Positions 16,341 to 26,805 of a stretch of 64,000 bases of DNA are shown one piece after another; the stretch's first letter is position 1; each line of letters opens with the position of its first letter. Source of the stretch: DATKRB01 sp963794215 (GTDB lineage: Bacteria > Actinomycetota > Acidimicrobiia > Acidimicrobiales > RAAP-2). Where the stretch lies: contig CAWCCQ010000008.1 in NCBI GenBank assembly GCA_963794215.1, forward strand, positions 620,001 through 684,000, written 5' to 3'. Made by a program: the position numbers and the translations under genes. A model generated the notes under the pieces. The model saw nothing but the letters and a program-made list of their open reading frames with translations, ran no database searches and was not told the origin of the DNA.

Positions 16341-19300
16341 TTGCCCGTTAGTCCGCTCGCCCCGACACGGCAGACGATTGCCACGCGAGCCGACCAGCGG
16401 CTCGGCTACCTCGTTCATGCCAATGAGTCCGGTCCGCGCGACACGTTGACCGGGGGCCTGATCGCGCGGGTCCGTGAGCTCGCCCATCTCGACCACATTC
16501 TCTGGCGTGCCCGACGCGGCACCGGCAGTGCCGTCGTACTGCGCGGCGAGCCCGGAGTCGGCAAGAGCGCGCTCATCGAGGCGACGGTGGCCCGAGCCAA
16601 CGACTTCGCCGTGCTTCAACTCCGGGGCACCGCGGTGGGCTCGGGGGCGGGCTCGTCCCGAGAGTGGCCTGGTCCGATCGCCCGGCTGCTCGCCCGGGAG
16701 GACGACGGTTCGGGCCCGGAGGCCGCCGCCGAGGCGATTCAGAGCCTCATCAAGACGGTGAGCTCCCCGCTGCTTATCGCACTGGACGACTGTCACCTGT
16801 TTCCGAGCTGGTTCCCCGGCGCACTGACGAGGGCGGTTACCCAGTCCCTCGCGGGTTCGCCCATCGCCCTCGTCCTGGCGTGGCGTGACGCGCCCCACAT
16901 GCCCACTTTCGAGCTGGATCCTGACATTGCGATCCCCGAGCATCGCCTCGAGGGCCTGAGCCTCGAGCAAGCCCGCTCCCTACTCGCCCAGCAACGGCTC
17001 GACCTTCCCTCACCCGAGGTCCTTGCCTCACTGGTGGGGGCGACCGCCGGCAATCCCCAAGCGCTCCTGGACGTCTGGCACCGACTCGATCCCGACCAAT
17101 TGCACGGCTGGCGCCCACTCCCCGAGCCGACCCCCATCGGCGACGCGGTGGCGGTGGCGTTCGGCGTCCGCGTCGAGCAGCTGCCCGACGAGACTCGGCG
17201 GGCCGTTGCTGTTGCCGCGGCCGGGCGGGTGCCGGTGGATGTGCTCGAGCTCGTCCTCGACGAGCTGGATCTCAGCACGGAGGCCTTGATGCCCGCCGAG
17301 GAGGCCGGGATCCTGGTCGTCCGGGGCAACCGGCTCGACTTCCTCCACCCCTTGGTAGGGGCAGCGAGCTTCCGTCTGCTTCCCGAGGCTGTGCGATCCG
17401 ACATCCACCAGGGAATCAGCCGGGCCTTTGCCCGCAGCGGTCAGCTTGAGCGGAGCGCCTTCCACGCCAGCCAGAATGCCTCGGCGCCTGACGACGCCCT
17501 CACACGGCTCTACGGGCAAGCCTCCCGCGTGGCGCTCGACCGCGGTGACCCAAACGCAGCCGCCCGCCACGAGGAGATGGCGTCTGCCGCGGCGGAGACC
17601 TCGGACACGAGGGCGCACCACCTCTCGCGGGCGGCCGCGCTCTGGCTGGGCGTCGGGCAGACCCAGCGGGCGCTCGTCTGCCTCGACCGAGCCCAGGAGC
17701 TGCACCCGTCGGGGGCAATCCTGGCCGAGGTGATCTACGGGCGCGCCCGCGCCCGGGCCAACCACGGCGTGGGCGCGGGCGTGGCGGACGAGATGCTCTC
17801 GGCGGCGGCGTTGTGCGAAGCCGAGACGCCCCACCGAGCCGTGCTGATGCTGGCCGATGCCACGGCGTGCCGATCGCTCGAGGGTGTCAGCACCGATGCT
17901 GCCGACATCGCCGAGCGGGCAGTGGTGATCGCGGTTGCCGTCAGTAGCCACGCAGAGTCACTGGCGAAGGCCGCACTCGGCGCGGTGGCTGCGCTCGATG
18001 GCCGGTCCCTCACCGCCCATCGACCGGACCTCAGGGCGGCCAGCTCGATGCTGATCGGCCAGACGCAGCGGTTCTCGGCGTCACCCCACCTCGCCTATGT
18101 GATCGGAATGGGGCTGCTGCTCGAGGACCATCGCGAGCAAGCGGTGCGGTGGGCACAGTGGATCGAACGATGCGCCGAGACCCTGGGCGACCGTGCGCTG
18201 TCGGTCGTGGCCCCCCTTTTGGAGTCGGCGGTGAGTATGCGCGACGGGCGGCTCACCGAGGCCCTTGGGGCGGCCGAGACCGCGGTGGAGCGGGCGACGG
18301 CTTGTGAGAACCAGACGTTGGCGGCCAGGGCCCTCGCCACCATGGTGGAGGCGCATGCCGCGAGGGGTGAGTACGAGGCAGCGTTCGAGCGAGCGTCGCG
18401 ACTGTTCGCCCTTAGTAGCGACGCGGGGCGCGAACCCAGGATGCAGACGCTGGCCTCTCTCGCCAACCTGGAGCTGCAGCGGGGCCGGCCGGCGTCCGCC
18501 TTCGCCTGGCTGCGGGCCACCGAGGACGAGACCACGCCCGACGACGACGGGCTCGGCCAGGCCGAGGGTCACGATCCTGCCCGGGCACGCTGGGCGCCGG
18601 CCATCGCCGAGGTCTTAGTGCTGGGTCGGCGAGGATCCGAGGTTGGCGGCGCGGTCGCCTTGGTCGAGCGCGCGGCCCAAGGCGGGGCGGTGCCCCGCGG
18701 CGTGGCTGTCGTGGATCAGAGGTCTTGCTGCCATGGAGGTCGACGGCGCGGCCGAACACCTCGGTGTGGCTCTGGCCACTTTGCGTGCCAGCCCCCTCAT
18801 CGAGGCTCGGATGGAGCTCCTCTGTGGCGTGCGGTTCGCCGAGGCTGGGCGGCCCGATGAGGCGCGGACGCACCTGTCGAGCGCGGCCGAGCAGTTCGCC
18901 GTGCGAGGGGCGGCCGGCTGGGGGCTCCTCGTCGACCAAGAGCTCGACCGTCTGCCGGTCGGGTCCCAGACCACAGCCGAGGACGGATGGCTCGTGCCCG
19001 GCCAGGAGCCGGCGGCGATCACGGGCCGGCGCCCGGGCGGGCCCCCGATCCGCAGTGTTTCGCCGGGTTCGGCGGACGCACCGCCGACGTGGGAGGTGTG
19101 CCTCCTCGGATCGTTCGCCGTCCGCCGACACGGTAAGGACGTGTCGTTGCCACTCAGTTTGGCAGCACAAGGGCTCAAGATCGTGGCGTTGCGGGAGAAG
19201 ATCCCAGTTGAAGAGCTGGTCGAGCTGCTGTGGGAGGACGCCGAGCCGGGAGTGGGCACCCGCCGGTTGCGAAACGTCCTGTGGCGGGTCAGGGCCGCGT

Positions 19301-19794
19301 GCGGCGATCTGTTGCAGAGAGACGGCAATTTCATCCGCCTCGCCCCGGGTGCGGAGACTGACGTCTCGCGGTTCAGGAGTTGGGCCGAGCAGGCGCTGAG
19401 CCGCGAAACGTCGGCCGACAGTCCGATCGACCTTGCACGGGCCGCCTTGGAGCTGTACCGCGGCGAGCTACTGCCCGGTGACCGCTACGCCGACTGGGCG
19501 ACAACCGGCCGCGAGTCGTTGGCGAGGGTTCACCTGCAGCTGCTGGATCTCCTGCTCGCTGATGCCTTGGGCAACGACCACCGCCAAGAGGCGCTCGGCC
19601 TTCTCGATCGCCTTATCGAGGCCGATCCGTATGACGAGCACTACTACTTGCAGGCGGCCGAGCTCCACGCCCAGGCGGGGAATCGACGTCGAGCGATGTC
19701 GATCATCGGCCGGGCCGAGCGCATGCTGATCGACCTCGGTGTACCGCCCTCGCCGGCGCTCGGACGGGTTCGCAACTCCCTCGGCTCGACCTGA
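16341..19794 (+). pseudogene. Large transcriptional regulator: AAA-type ATPase, TPR region and BTAD, frameshifted
   Basis: The TTG at 16341 opens a protein with a STAND/MalT-type ATPase: Walker A GEPGVGKSALIE near residue 72, Walker B SPLLIALDDCHLF near 150, and LVLAWRD. A long alpha-helical TPR-like region follows. Near 18715 the frame slips (VAVVDQ in one frame, GLAAMEVDGAAEHLGVA in the other). The second part ends with a winged-helix plus BTAD module (VCLLGSFAVRRHGKDVSLPL, RRLRNVLWRVRAACGD, LELYRGELLPGDRYADW) to 19794. Such SARP/AfsR-like regulators use ATP-dependent oligomerisation to control secondary or catabolic genes. Alternatively the two parts are separate genes. The target is unknown; the neighbours are a glycosyltransferase and a c-di-GMP locus. 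Confidence 0.75.
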
Positions 19795-19833
19795 GCTCCT
19801 CGGGCGAACGGCTCGGGCCTTGCCGGGCCGTGC

Positions 19834-20958
19834 TCAACTCGCCAGGAGATCGTGTCGTGCTGCAACCGGGCCGCGATCACGGCCCTCGTGGACCGGGGAG
19901 TCAGCCTCCCGACGATCGGTCAGCGGTGCCAGCCACCTGAGCAGGCCCTCGTCGAAGGAGTGCGCGCCGAAGCGTTCGGCAACCGAGCGGAGCAGCCTCG
20001 TGTCCCATCGCCGCTGCAGGACGCTTCCAAGTGCCTCGGCCCAATCGGCCGGGTCCCACCCTCCGACCAGCCATCCGGTCTCACGGTGGAGCACGGTCTC
20101 CATGGCGGCTCCGGCGCTGGAGGCCAACACCGGGCGGCCCATGTAGCCAGCCTCCAGGGCCACAAGGCCGAAGTGGTCGTGCCCAGGGCACAGGACGACG
20201 GTGTGGGTGGCATACGCTGACGCCAGCGTCGCGTCGCTGACCGAGGTGACGAAGGTGATGGACGCATCCGCCATCCCGCGCAGTCGCCGTTCGTCGGGCC
20301 CCTCACCAATGATGGTTAGCGGGATGCCGACGTCGCGGCAGGCGGCGATGGCTACGTCGATCCGCTTTTCGGGCGAGAGGCGACCGACGACCAGCGCCCG
20401 GGGCGGCCAGAGCGGATCGTCGAGTTGGCGGTCGAGCCATGTCGTGTCCACCGGGGGGTGCAGAACGCCGGCGTCGATGTCGTAGGAGGTGCGTAGGCCC
20501 TCGGCGGTCCGGTAGGAGTTGGCGACGTGAAGACGGTGCACCCGGGCCGCTTGGGCGTCCTGGTGGCGAGGGGACGCTGCGGCCGAATGCTCGGTCGACC
20601 CGGTCTGTTGCCCCTGGGCGAAGGCGGGCGGGTTGTGCCAGTAGACCGCTGTGCGCGGATGGCGGACATGGTGCGCGAAGGCGGTCGAGGAGGCGATGAC
20701 CACGTCGGCGCGATGGAGATCGAGGGAGCGGAACGTGCCGGGGCTGCTGAACGCCTTGGCCCCGATCCGAGCGCCGGCACCTTCGGGCACTTGATGCACC
20801 GCACGAACCCGGAGGTGGAGGAACTCGGGAAAGGTGGTCTCCGGCGAGTAGACCGATGTGATGATCGTCGGGTCATCGAAGGCCCTCGCCAGTCGCAACA
20901 GCACTCGTTCGGCGCCGCCTCGTTCGGTCAGCGTGTCGTGAACCAGCGCCACCTTCAT
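19834..20958 (-). CDS. GT4-family glycosyltransferase
   Basis: 374 residues from ATG 20958 (MKVALVHDTLTERGGAERVL); a 12-codon longer start at 20994 is possible but less typical. The N-terminal GGAERV, the central LVVGRLSPEKRIDVAI and the C-terminal CPGHDHFGLVALEAGYMGRPV (with the E-x7-E-like nucleotide-sugar site) mark a GT-B fold retaining transferase like WbaZ/mannosyltransferases. The residues between about 130 and 150 (STEHSAAASPRHQDAQAARV) are less conserved than usual. It probably glycosylates an envelope polysaccharide or glycolipid. Monocistronic and convergent with the BTAD gene. Confidence 0.88.
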   Translation of the reverse strand: MKVALVHDTLTERGGAERVLLRLARAFDDPTIITSVYSPETTFPEFLHLRVRAVHQVPEGAGARIGAKAFSSPGTFRSLDLHRADVVIASSTAFAHHVRHPRTAVYWHNPPAFAQGQQTGSTEHSAAASPRHQDAQAARVHRLHVANSYRTAEGLRTSYDIDAGVLHPPVDTTWLDRQLDDPLWPPRALVVGRLSPEKRIDVAIAACRDVGIPLTIIGEGPDERRLRGMADASITFVTSVSDATLASAYATHTVVLCPGHDHFGLVALEAGYMGRPVLASSAGAAMETVLHRETGWLVGGWDPADWAEALGSVLQRRWDTRLLRSVAERFGAHSFDEGLLRWLAPLTDRREADSPVHEGRDRGPVAARHDLLAS

Positions 20959-21227
20959 CGAGCTCGTCCTGGACTCTTGGGGGTGCGTCGCCATGTCATG
21001 AGGGCAGTGTGCGGTGGCCGCGTCTCATCGGCGTCACTCGTTGCCCGCGCCCGCCGAGGGACGGCGCCGGGACGGCCGGGGCTTGGACGAGGGACGACGC
21101 GTCTAGCGGCGCCCGATAGGCGCCGGGCGGCTGGCCGCGCGACGATGCCCGAAATGTCGATCGCTCGGACCACCGAAGGGACGCCCGGCGGACGCCGGCG
21201 GGACCCGGCGCTTTTACGCTCTCGCCC

Positions 21228-23239
21228 ATGACCACCGGAGACGAGCAGCTTGTCGAGACGCTGCGCTTGGCCCGCGATCTGTGCATTGGGATCGGGGCCT
21301 TCTACGTGTCTCCCGCGGGAAGGGTGGCCTTCGCCCTCTCGCCCGTCGTGACGCTGCCCGACGTGGGGAACAGGATCGAGATGCTCGCCCAGGCGTGCCT
21401 CACCCACCCCGAGGCTCGGGGCCGCGAGCTGTTCTGGAACGCAGAGGTCACCGTCGAGGGGGAGTCGGCCGACGATTCGCTGGCGTGCGTGGCGCTGCCA
21501 CTGCGAGCTGACCGCGAATGGCTGGGTTTGCTCGGCGTGGTGGACACCTGGCTTCCCGAGCTGGACGACGAGCAGCGCACAGGGCTGCTCCGCCTCGCCC
21601 AGGGTCTTGCTCGCCGGCTGGTCGCCGACCCCGTCGAGGCCGAATTGTCCCGTGCCCATTCGCCGAGGTCCGAGCCCCTTACCTACCGGGTGGGCGGCGG
21701 CCGGCGGGACGACCCGCTGACCAGCTCGACGGCTCCCGACGACGCGCCTGGGGGCGTGTCCTCGACGGGCGACGGCGAAGCCAGCCCTTGGGGCACGGCC
21801 AATGAGCGGAGCCGAGGGCCCCGTCGTGACCTCGATGATCGACCCGGATCCGAAGCCCCGACCGGCGGCGACCTCTGGCAGAGCGAAGAGGGGCTGCGCC
21901 AGGTGGGGGAGACAGAGCCGGCCTGGGCTCGGTACGCCGGCCCGGGCACCTCCGAGCTTCCTGACACGAGCTCGCGAGGATTTCTCGGCGACGTCGTGGA
22001 CAATCTCCCCGACGGCCTGGTGGTCGCCCGCGAGGATGGCACGATCATCTTCGCTAACAGCACGTTGGCCGCCATGACGGGTCTGGCCCCCGACGAGATC
22101 CTTGGGAGCGACATCGCGGCGTTGGTCACCCCCGACGACGAGCAGCTCACCGTGGCCGAGACCGAAGTGGACTTCACCGAGTTCCTCCTCGGCACCCAAC
22201 CGCCGGGCCGCCGCCTTCAGCTCGTGTCGACCACGGGGGAAGAGCTGGACGTCGACGTGAGTGGAAGCCGAGTGGACAGCGAGCTGGTGGGCGACTCCTT
22301 TGTGGCCCTGCTCCGTGACGTCCGGCGGCCAGTGGTGGGCGGCCCGAGCGGAACCTCGAGTGATGCCGGGCTGGCCGCCGTGCTCGACGCACTCGACGAG
22401 GGCGTCGTGGTGTGCAACGCCGATGGGACGGTCGTGGTCGCCAACCGTGCTGCCCGAGAGCTCCAGGGGCTCCCGCCCGACGACGACATGGTCGGTCACC
22501 CCTTTCCGGCCGCCACCGCGTTGTGCAGCTCCGACGGGTCGCCCCTCACGCTGGCGCACCACCCGCTCGCTCGCGCCCTGCACGGGACCGTCGTTCGCTC
22601 CGAGCAGCTGCTACTCGGCAGCGAGGAGGGGACCCGCCGCCATATCGTGGCCTCGGCCCGCCCGTTCGAGTTGCGTGGGACGACCGGCGCGCTCCTCGTT
22701 CTGCGTGACGTGACTACCCAACTCCAAGAGGAGGCCTGGCTGACGCACCTGGCCCTCCACGATCCCCTCACCGGGCTGGCCAATCGATATCTGTTGCTCG
22801 ACTACCTGCGACGCATGTTGGGTGAGTTCCGCAGCCGGGGCGGAGCGGTCGCCCTGGTCTTCTTGGATCTCGACGACTTCAAGAGCGTCAACGACCATTT
22901 CGGTCACGACATGGGCGACGAGGTCCTCGTTGCGGTGAGCCGCCGAGTGCAGGGCACGGTCCGGGCCGGTGACATCGTGGCCCGGTTGGGCGGAGACGAG
23001 TTCGTCGTGGCCCACACTGCGGCCGACCCGAGCGAGGTCGAGCTGGTCGTCTCGAGGATCCGCAAGTCGCTGACCGCTCCCTATCAGGTGCAAGGACAAA
23101 CGCTTACCGTGACCGCGTCCATAGGGTGGGTGGTCGCGGATCCGAGGCACGAGGACCCGATGGCGCTGCTCGTTCGGGCCGACCGCGAGATGTACCGCCG
23201 GAAAAGCGCGCGGGCCGGACCGGAGAGTCGGCGCCGTGA
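21228..23239 (+). pseudogene. GAF-PAS-PAS-GGDEF diguanylate cyclase, frameshift at last codons
   Basis: Residues 1-135 form a GAF-like sensor and a variable linker follows. PAS domains lie at about 258-375 (NLPDGLVVAREDGTIIFANS) and 383-505 (ALDEGVVVCNADGTVVVANR). A GGDEF domain starts at DPLTGLANRYLL and has an intact GGDEF at 588-592 and an I-site RAGD at 579-582, so it should make c-di-GMP and be product-inhibited. Read straight, the frame overlaps the next gene by 270 bases. Shifting one base in the A4 run at 23202-23205 gives MYRR-KRAGRTGESAP and a TGA at 23237-23239 that overlaps the next GTG. MYRxKRAGR is the canonical GGDEF end, so an indel there is likely. No transmembrane helix seen; cytosolic. 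Confidence 0.88.
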
Positions 23240-23886
23240 CCGCGCGGGGGGACGGCTCCTTCGGGGCCACCCGCCCGTTCGCGACCACTGTGGGCGCAGC
23301 GGACGTCCGGGCCTTCGTGGGCCTGTCCGAGGTGGGGGTTCTGCCTGGCACGCGCTGGGCCCGGCCGGCGGGCCGTCGGCTCGCGTTGCATCCCCTGTTG
23401 AACAATCCTCGGCCCGAGGGGCTCGACGTCGTCCTCGATGTCCTCCAGCAGGCGCGAGTGCTGCTCGTAGCCCTTGGCGTTCGCTTCGACGTGATCCGGA
23501 TCCGTAGAGGCTGCGCAGTGATCCGGGCCATCCCGCTCGGTGAGCTGACCGCCGGTGCGGCGTGCGAGCTCAGTCGAGGACTCCTCGAGACCGTTCCGGC
23601 CATGGCTCGAGGGATCCGCGGCACCGTGGTCGAGACGACCTGTCGCGAGCGTGGCGCCGACGCGTGTCTCTACACGTTGCTGTGGGACGCGACGCTGGGC
23701 GTGATGGCGCTCTACCGGCCCTACAGCCGCCATGGGCCGTGGGTCGCCCAGACGGGCCAGGACGCCATGGTGCTCCTCGACCCCGATCTCGATGCGATGA
23801 CCGACGCGGGAGGTGAGCACTGGCCCCCCAGCGATCAGCTCCCACCGGTGTCAGACCACGAACCCGACAGTCAAGGGGGGACGTAG
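23236..23886 (+). CDS. V4R (4-vinyl reductase)-like small-molecule-binding protein
   Basis: 216 residues from GTG 23236. The C-terminal half (ACELSRGLLETVPAMARGIR, VVETTCRERGADACLYTLLW) resembles the V4R domain found in BchJ and in N-terminal sensors of NtrC-like regulators, including conserved Cys residues near the end of the fold. The N-terminal 60 residues resemble the lead segment of heme-NO-binding/V4R sensors only weakly. Coupled to the diguanylate cyclase gene by a GTGA overlap (after frame repair), so it may sense a hydrophobic ligand or redox state for that enzyme. The partner assignment is inferred from context. Confidence 0.55.
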   Translation: MTARGDGSFGATRPFATTVGAADVRAFVGLSEVGVLPGTRWARPAGRRLALHPLLNNPRPEGLDVVLDVLQQARVLLVALGVRFDVIRIRRGCAVIRAIPLGELTAGAACELSRGLLETVPAMARGIRGTVVETTCRERGADACLYTLLWDATLGVMALYRPYSRHGPWVAQTGQDAMVLLDPDLDAMTDAGGEHWPPSDQLPPVSDHEPDSQGGT

Positions 23887-24026
23887 AGCGGACAGCAGCG
23901 GGACGCTGACCCTCTACCCTGCGAGTCGGCACGGTCTGCGGGTCACCGAGTCACGAGATCGCCGCGCGCTCCTACGGCGGAGCGGAGAGCGAACAGCCAC
24001 CGAGCACCGCGGGAGGAGATGGCGAG

Positions 24027-25371
24027 GTGCGAATCTCGACAATGGAGAGGGCCACGATGGACAACAGTCCCCAAGGAGGTGTGGTGAACCTCTTGCGGAT
24101 GGCGCGGACCCAGTGCGGGGTCGCCATCGCCTTTGCCGCGCTCCGCAAGGCTGACGGATCGTTCGCCCTGGCCGTCTTTCCCCAACCCGCAGCCGAGTCC
24201 GCCTGGACGATCGAGGCGATCGACGAGCTCGTCCACCAGACATGGGCGGATCCTCATCTCAATGGTGGCAGGGTTCTGGTCCGCAGCTGCCGCACGCCCG
24301 GTACCCCGTGGCCCGGTCAAAATGATCAGACCAAGCTGGCGGTCGCCCCATTGAGCGACCTGGCCTCCGCCGACCGGCCCTGGGGTCTGCTCTGCGTGGC
24401 GGGACCGGCCTCAGGACAGTTCGAGCAGGAGCAGCTCGACCTGCTCGGCACCATGGCGGTTCGCCTCACCTCTTATCTCAGAGCTCGCCAAGAGGTGGTG
24501 GAGAACGTCTTCACGGTGGTCGAAGCGGGTTCGGACCACGACGATGACGACGAGCGGGCCTCGGAGGACGACCCATCGCCGATCTTTGCTCCGAACAGTC
24601 CAGGCCAGCCCCTCGGGTGGCCCACGATCGCCGGCTCGATGCCCGACCCGGTCGCTTCCCCGCCGGCGCGGCTCGGCAGCGTCACGGGCACCTCGGATCC
24701 GCTGCGCGTCGTACCTGCCGACCTCTCGGTCGCCGACCAGTCTCCCCCGCCGCGGCCTCCGGATCCTCCACCGTGGCCCGGCCCACCCGCGGGCCCGGGG
24801 CAGTCGGGGTTTGCCCCGTCGTTCCCCGCCGTGGAGTGGTACCGCGGCGGTGAGAGCGAAACCTCGCGTGCGTCACGTCCGGAGGTCACTCAGACCTTCC
24901 GGACCGCGCCCGACGCGATCGGGACCATGTTGCGGCCCGATCGGTTGACCGGGCTCGCCGGGCTGCCCTCGGTCCTGGTGCACATTGGTGCTGCGGTTGG
25001 CGCGCTCCGGGCCGTCGTGACGGGCGCTGTGGCGGTGGTGCTGGTCGATGTGATGGAGCCAGGCCCGAACGCCCCCCCGCTTCCGGACGCCGCGTTCGGA
25101 GCGGTCGCGGACCGTCTTCGGGGGCATGTCCGGAGCAGCGACGTCGTGGGTCGGATCGGCCACGGGACCTTCGCCATCGTGGCGAACGTCCGGCACGGAG
25201 GCGAGGACGGACCGGTCATCGAACGGCGCCTGGTTGACGCGGCCAAGCACGCGCTGGCGCTTGCCCCGGGCGTGGCGGTGCGGTCGTCGCTCGCCACGGC
25301 TACAGCCAGCGCCCCGGTCGCCCCAGAAGATTCTCATGCGGGAGGCCATCACCCGGCTCGGTGCCCAGTGA
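24027..25371 (+). pseudogene. GAF plus degenerate GGDEF protein (GHGTF, I-site kept), frameshift near end
   Basis: GTG 24027 follows GGGAGGAG; ATG 24042 and 24057 are alternatives. Residues about 15-155 are a GAF-like domain matching that of the diguanylate cyclase upstream, and 160-290 is an acidic then Pro-rich linker. From 305 (RPDRLTGLAGLPSVLVHIGA) comes a GGDEF fold in which the catalytic motif is GHGTF (378-382) while the inhibitory c-di-GMP site RSSD (369-372) is at the exact I-site spacing. It is therefore more likely a c-di-GMP receptor than an enzyme. Near 25332 the frame slips to ILMREAITRLGAQ and a TGA at 25369-25371 that overlaps the next GTG; read straight, it would fuse to the next gene. 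Confidence 0.7.
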
Positions 25372-26138
25372 CGCTGAGCCCCTTGTTCGATGCCATCATG
25401 CACCCGTTGGACTGCCGAGTAGCGGTCGATCTCGTGCGGGTCGTCGAGGTGGCGGGTGCGGTCGACCGCTTCGGGGACCGCTACCTCCGCCGGGTGTACA
25501 CGGATCACGAGCTTCAGACGAGTGGGAACGTGCCCGGTGGTTCAGGCGGAGTAGGCCCGAACGTCGGGCTGGCCACCCGTTTTGCCGCCAAGTCGGCCAT
25601 GGTCAAGGTGTTGGAGTCGTCGGGCATCCGGCCCGACCTTCGCAGCATCGAGGTGCTGCACCATCCCGAGGGGGCGGTCGGTGTGAGCCTCACCGGCGAG
25701 ACCGCGCGGGCCGCCGCCGAGGTAGGCATCGGCAGGACATCGGTAAGCCTGAGCTACGGGAGCGGGGTGGCCTGCGCAGTGGCTGTGGCCGTGTGTGAGG
25801 AGCCCCAATCGATGCTTGGCTCGGTCCCGACCGCTGGGCACGTCGCGCCCGTTGCCCCGGTCCAGGTCCGGGATGCCAAGATCCGGGCGGTGATCGATGA
25901 TTCGGCGCGACTGCCAGTGGCGGCGAGCGAGCTGGGTGACGACGACGATCTGGTCTTGGCCGGGCTGACGGCTCACGGCGGGGTCAACCTTCTGCTGTCG
26001 CTGGAGGAGCAATTCGGGGTTCGCTTCCCCGATGCGGCAGCGCAACGAGGCATGCTCCGTTCGCTTGGTGCAATTCGCGTGGCCCTACGCTCGGGCGCCG
26101 CTGGCGGAGTCGTGGATCACCCGACGCTCGGGGGCTGA
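25368..26138 (+). CDS. AcpS-like domain fused to acyl-carrier-like domain, both key residues lost
   Basis: 256 residues from GTG 25368 (GTGA overlap with the previous gene). Residues 12-150 match holo-ACP synthase: VDLVRVVEVAGAVDRFGDRY, YTDHEL, RFAAKSAMVKVLESSG and SVSLSYGSGVACAVAVAV. Asp21 is kept, but the Mg-binding Glu of the FAAKEA motif is Ser76. Residues 165-245 match an acyl carrier protein (DDDDLVLAGLTAHGGVNLLL), but the phosphopantetheine Ser is Ala202 (GCT at 25971). The pair is therefore unlikely to load or carry an acyl chain. The carrier type resembles the LTSHASVN subgroup. It may be a structural or regulatory partner of the c-di-GMP proteins before it. Confidence 0.7.
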   Translation: MTLSPLFDAIMHPLDCRVAVDLVRVVEVAGAVDRFGDRYLRRVYTDHELQTSGNVPGGSGGVGPNVGLATRFAAKSAMVKVLESSGIRPDLRSIEVLHHPEGAVGVSLTGETARAAAEVGIGRTSVSLSYGSGVACAVAVAVCEEPQSMLGSVPTAGHVAPVAPVQVRDAKIRAVIDDSARLPVAASELGDDDDLVLAGLTAHGGVNLLLSLEEQFGVRFPDAAAQRGMLRSLGAIRVALRSGAAGGVVDHPTLGG

Positions 26139-26216
26139 GCCACTCGATCGGCGATCGGGCCGGGCGCGTGGTGGGCGCTACGGTCCACGCCATGGCCCCT
26201 GCACGCCCGTCCCACC

Positions 26217-26805
26217 GTGTCCGGCGAACTGCACGAGACGCTGTTCGCGTCCAAAGAGCTCAGCGTCGAGCTGCCCAAATTGGCGTTCCCCGAGGGCCAG
26301 ACATTACCGAGGTTCGCCTTCCAGGCGATCTACGACGAGTTGCTCCTCGACGGCAACGCCCGGCAGAACCTGGCCACGTTCTGCCAGACCTGGGAGGAGC
26401 CCGAGGTGCATCAGCTCATGGATCTCGCCATCGACAAGAACCTCATGGATAAAGACGGAATGCCGCGCCCCACGAGAACGCCGTTGGTACGTCCACGCTT
26501 GGCTCGTCGGAAGCCTGCATGCTGGGTGGCCTGGCGGCCAAGTGGCGATGGCGGGCGCGTCTGAGCGCGGCGGGCAAGCCAACGGACCGCCCCAACCTGG
26601 TCTGTGGTCCGGTGCAGGTGGTGTGGCACAAGTTCGCCAAGTACTGGGACGTCGAGCTCCGGGAGGTCCCGATGGCACCCGGCCGTTATTCGATGGAGCC
26701 TGCACAGATGCTCGAACGGGTCGACGAGAACACGATCCTGGTGGTGCCCACGTTCGGCGTCACCTATACCGGCCGGTACGAACCGGTCCTCGAACTGTCC
26801 CAAGC
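26217..26805 (+). pseudogene. gad: Glutamate decarboxylase, 5' part (broken by IS21 and internal deletion)
   Basis: PLP-dependent decarboxylase converting glutamate to GABA, usually for acid resistance. GTG 26217 gives ETLFASKELSVELPKLAFPE and YDELLLDGNARQNLATFCQT, diagnostic of Gad. After DKNLMDKDGMPR (about 26470) roughly 25 expected residues are missing, and the frame changes to AVGTSTLGSSEACMLGGLAA, KWRWRARLSAAGKPTDRPNL and FGVTYTGRYEPVLELSQA, where the IS begins. So there are two independent lesions: an out-of-frame internal deletion and the transposon. The 3' part resumes at 28996. Confidence 0.9.
26799..26805. repeat. Target site duplication CCCAAGC, left copy
   Basis: Identical to 28996-29002. 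A 7-bp duplication is within the 4-8 bp range of IS21 elements. Confidence 0.92.

Noticed and set aside
24027..26138. Single 703-residue GAF-GGDEF-AcpS-ACP fusion
   Set aside because: One frame is open throughout, but the alternative frame gives the natural GGDEF-domain end and a TGA overlapping a GTG start, so two genes are more likely.
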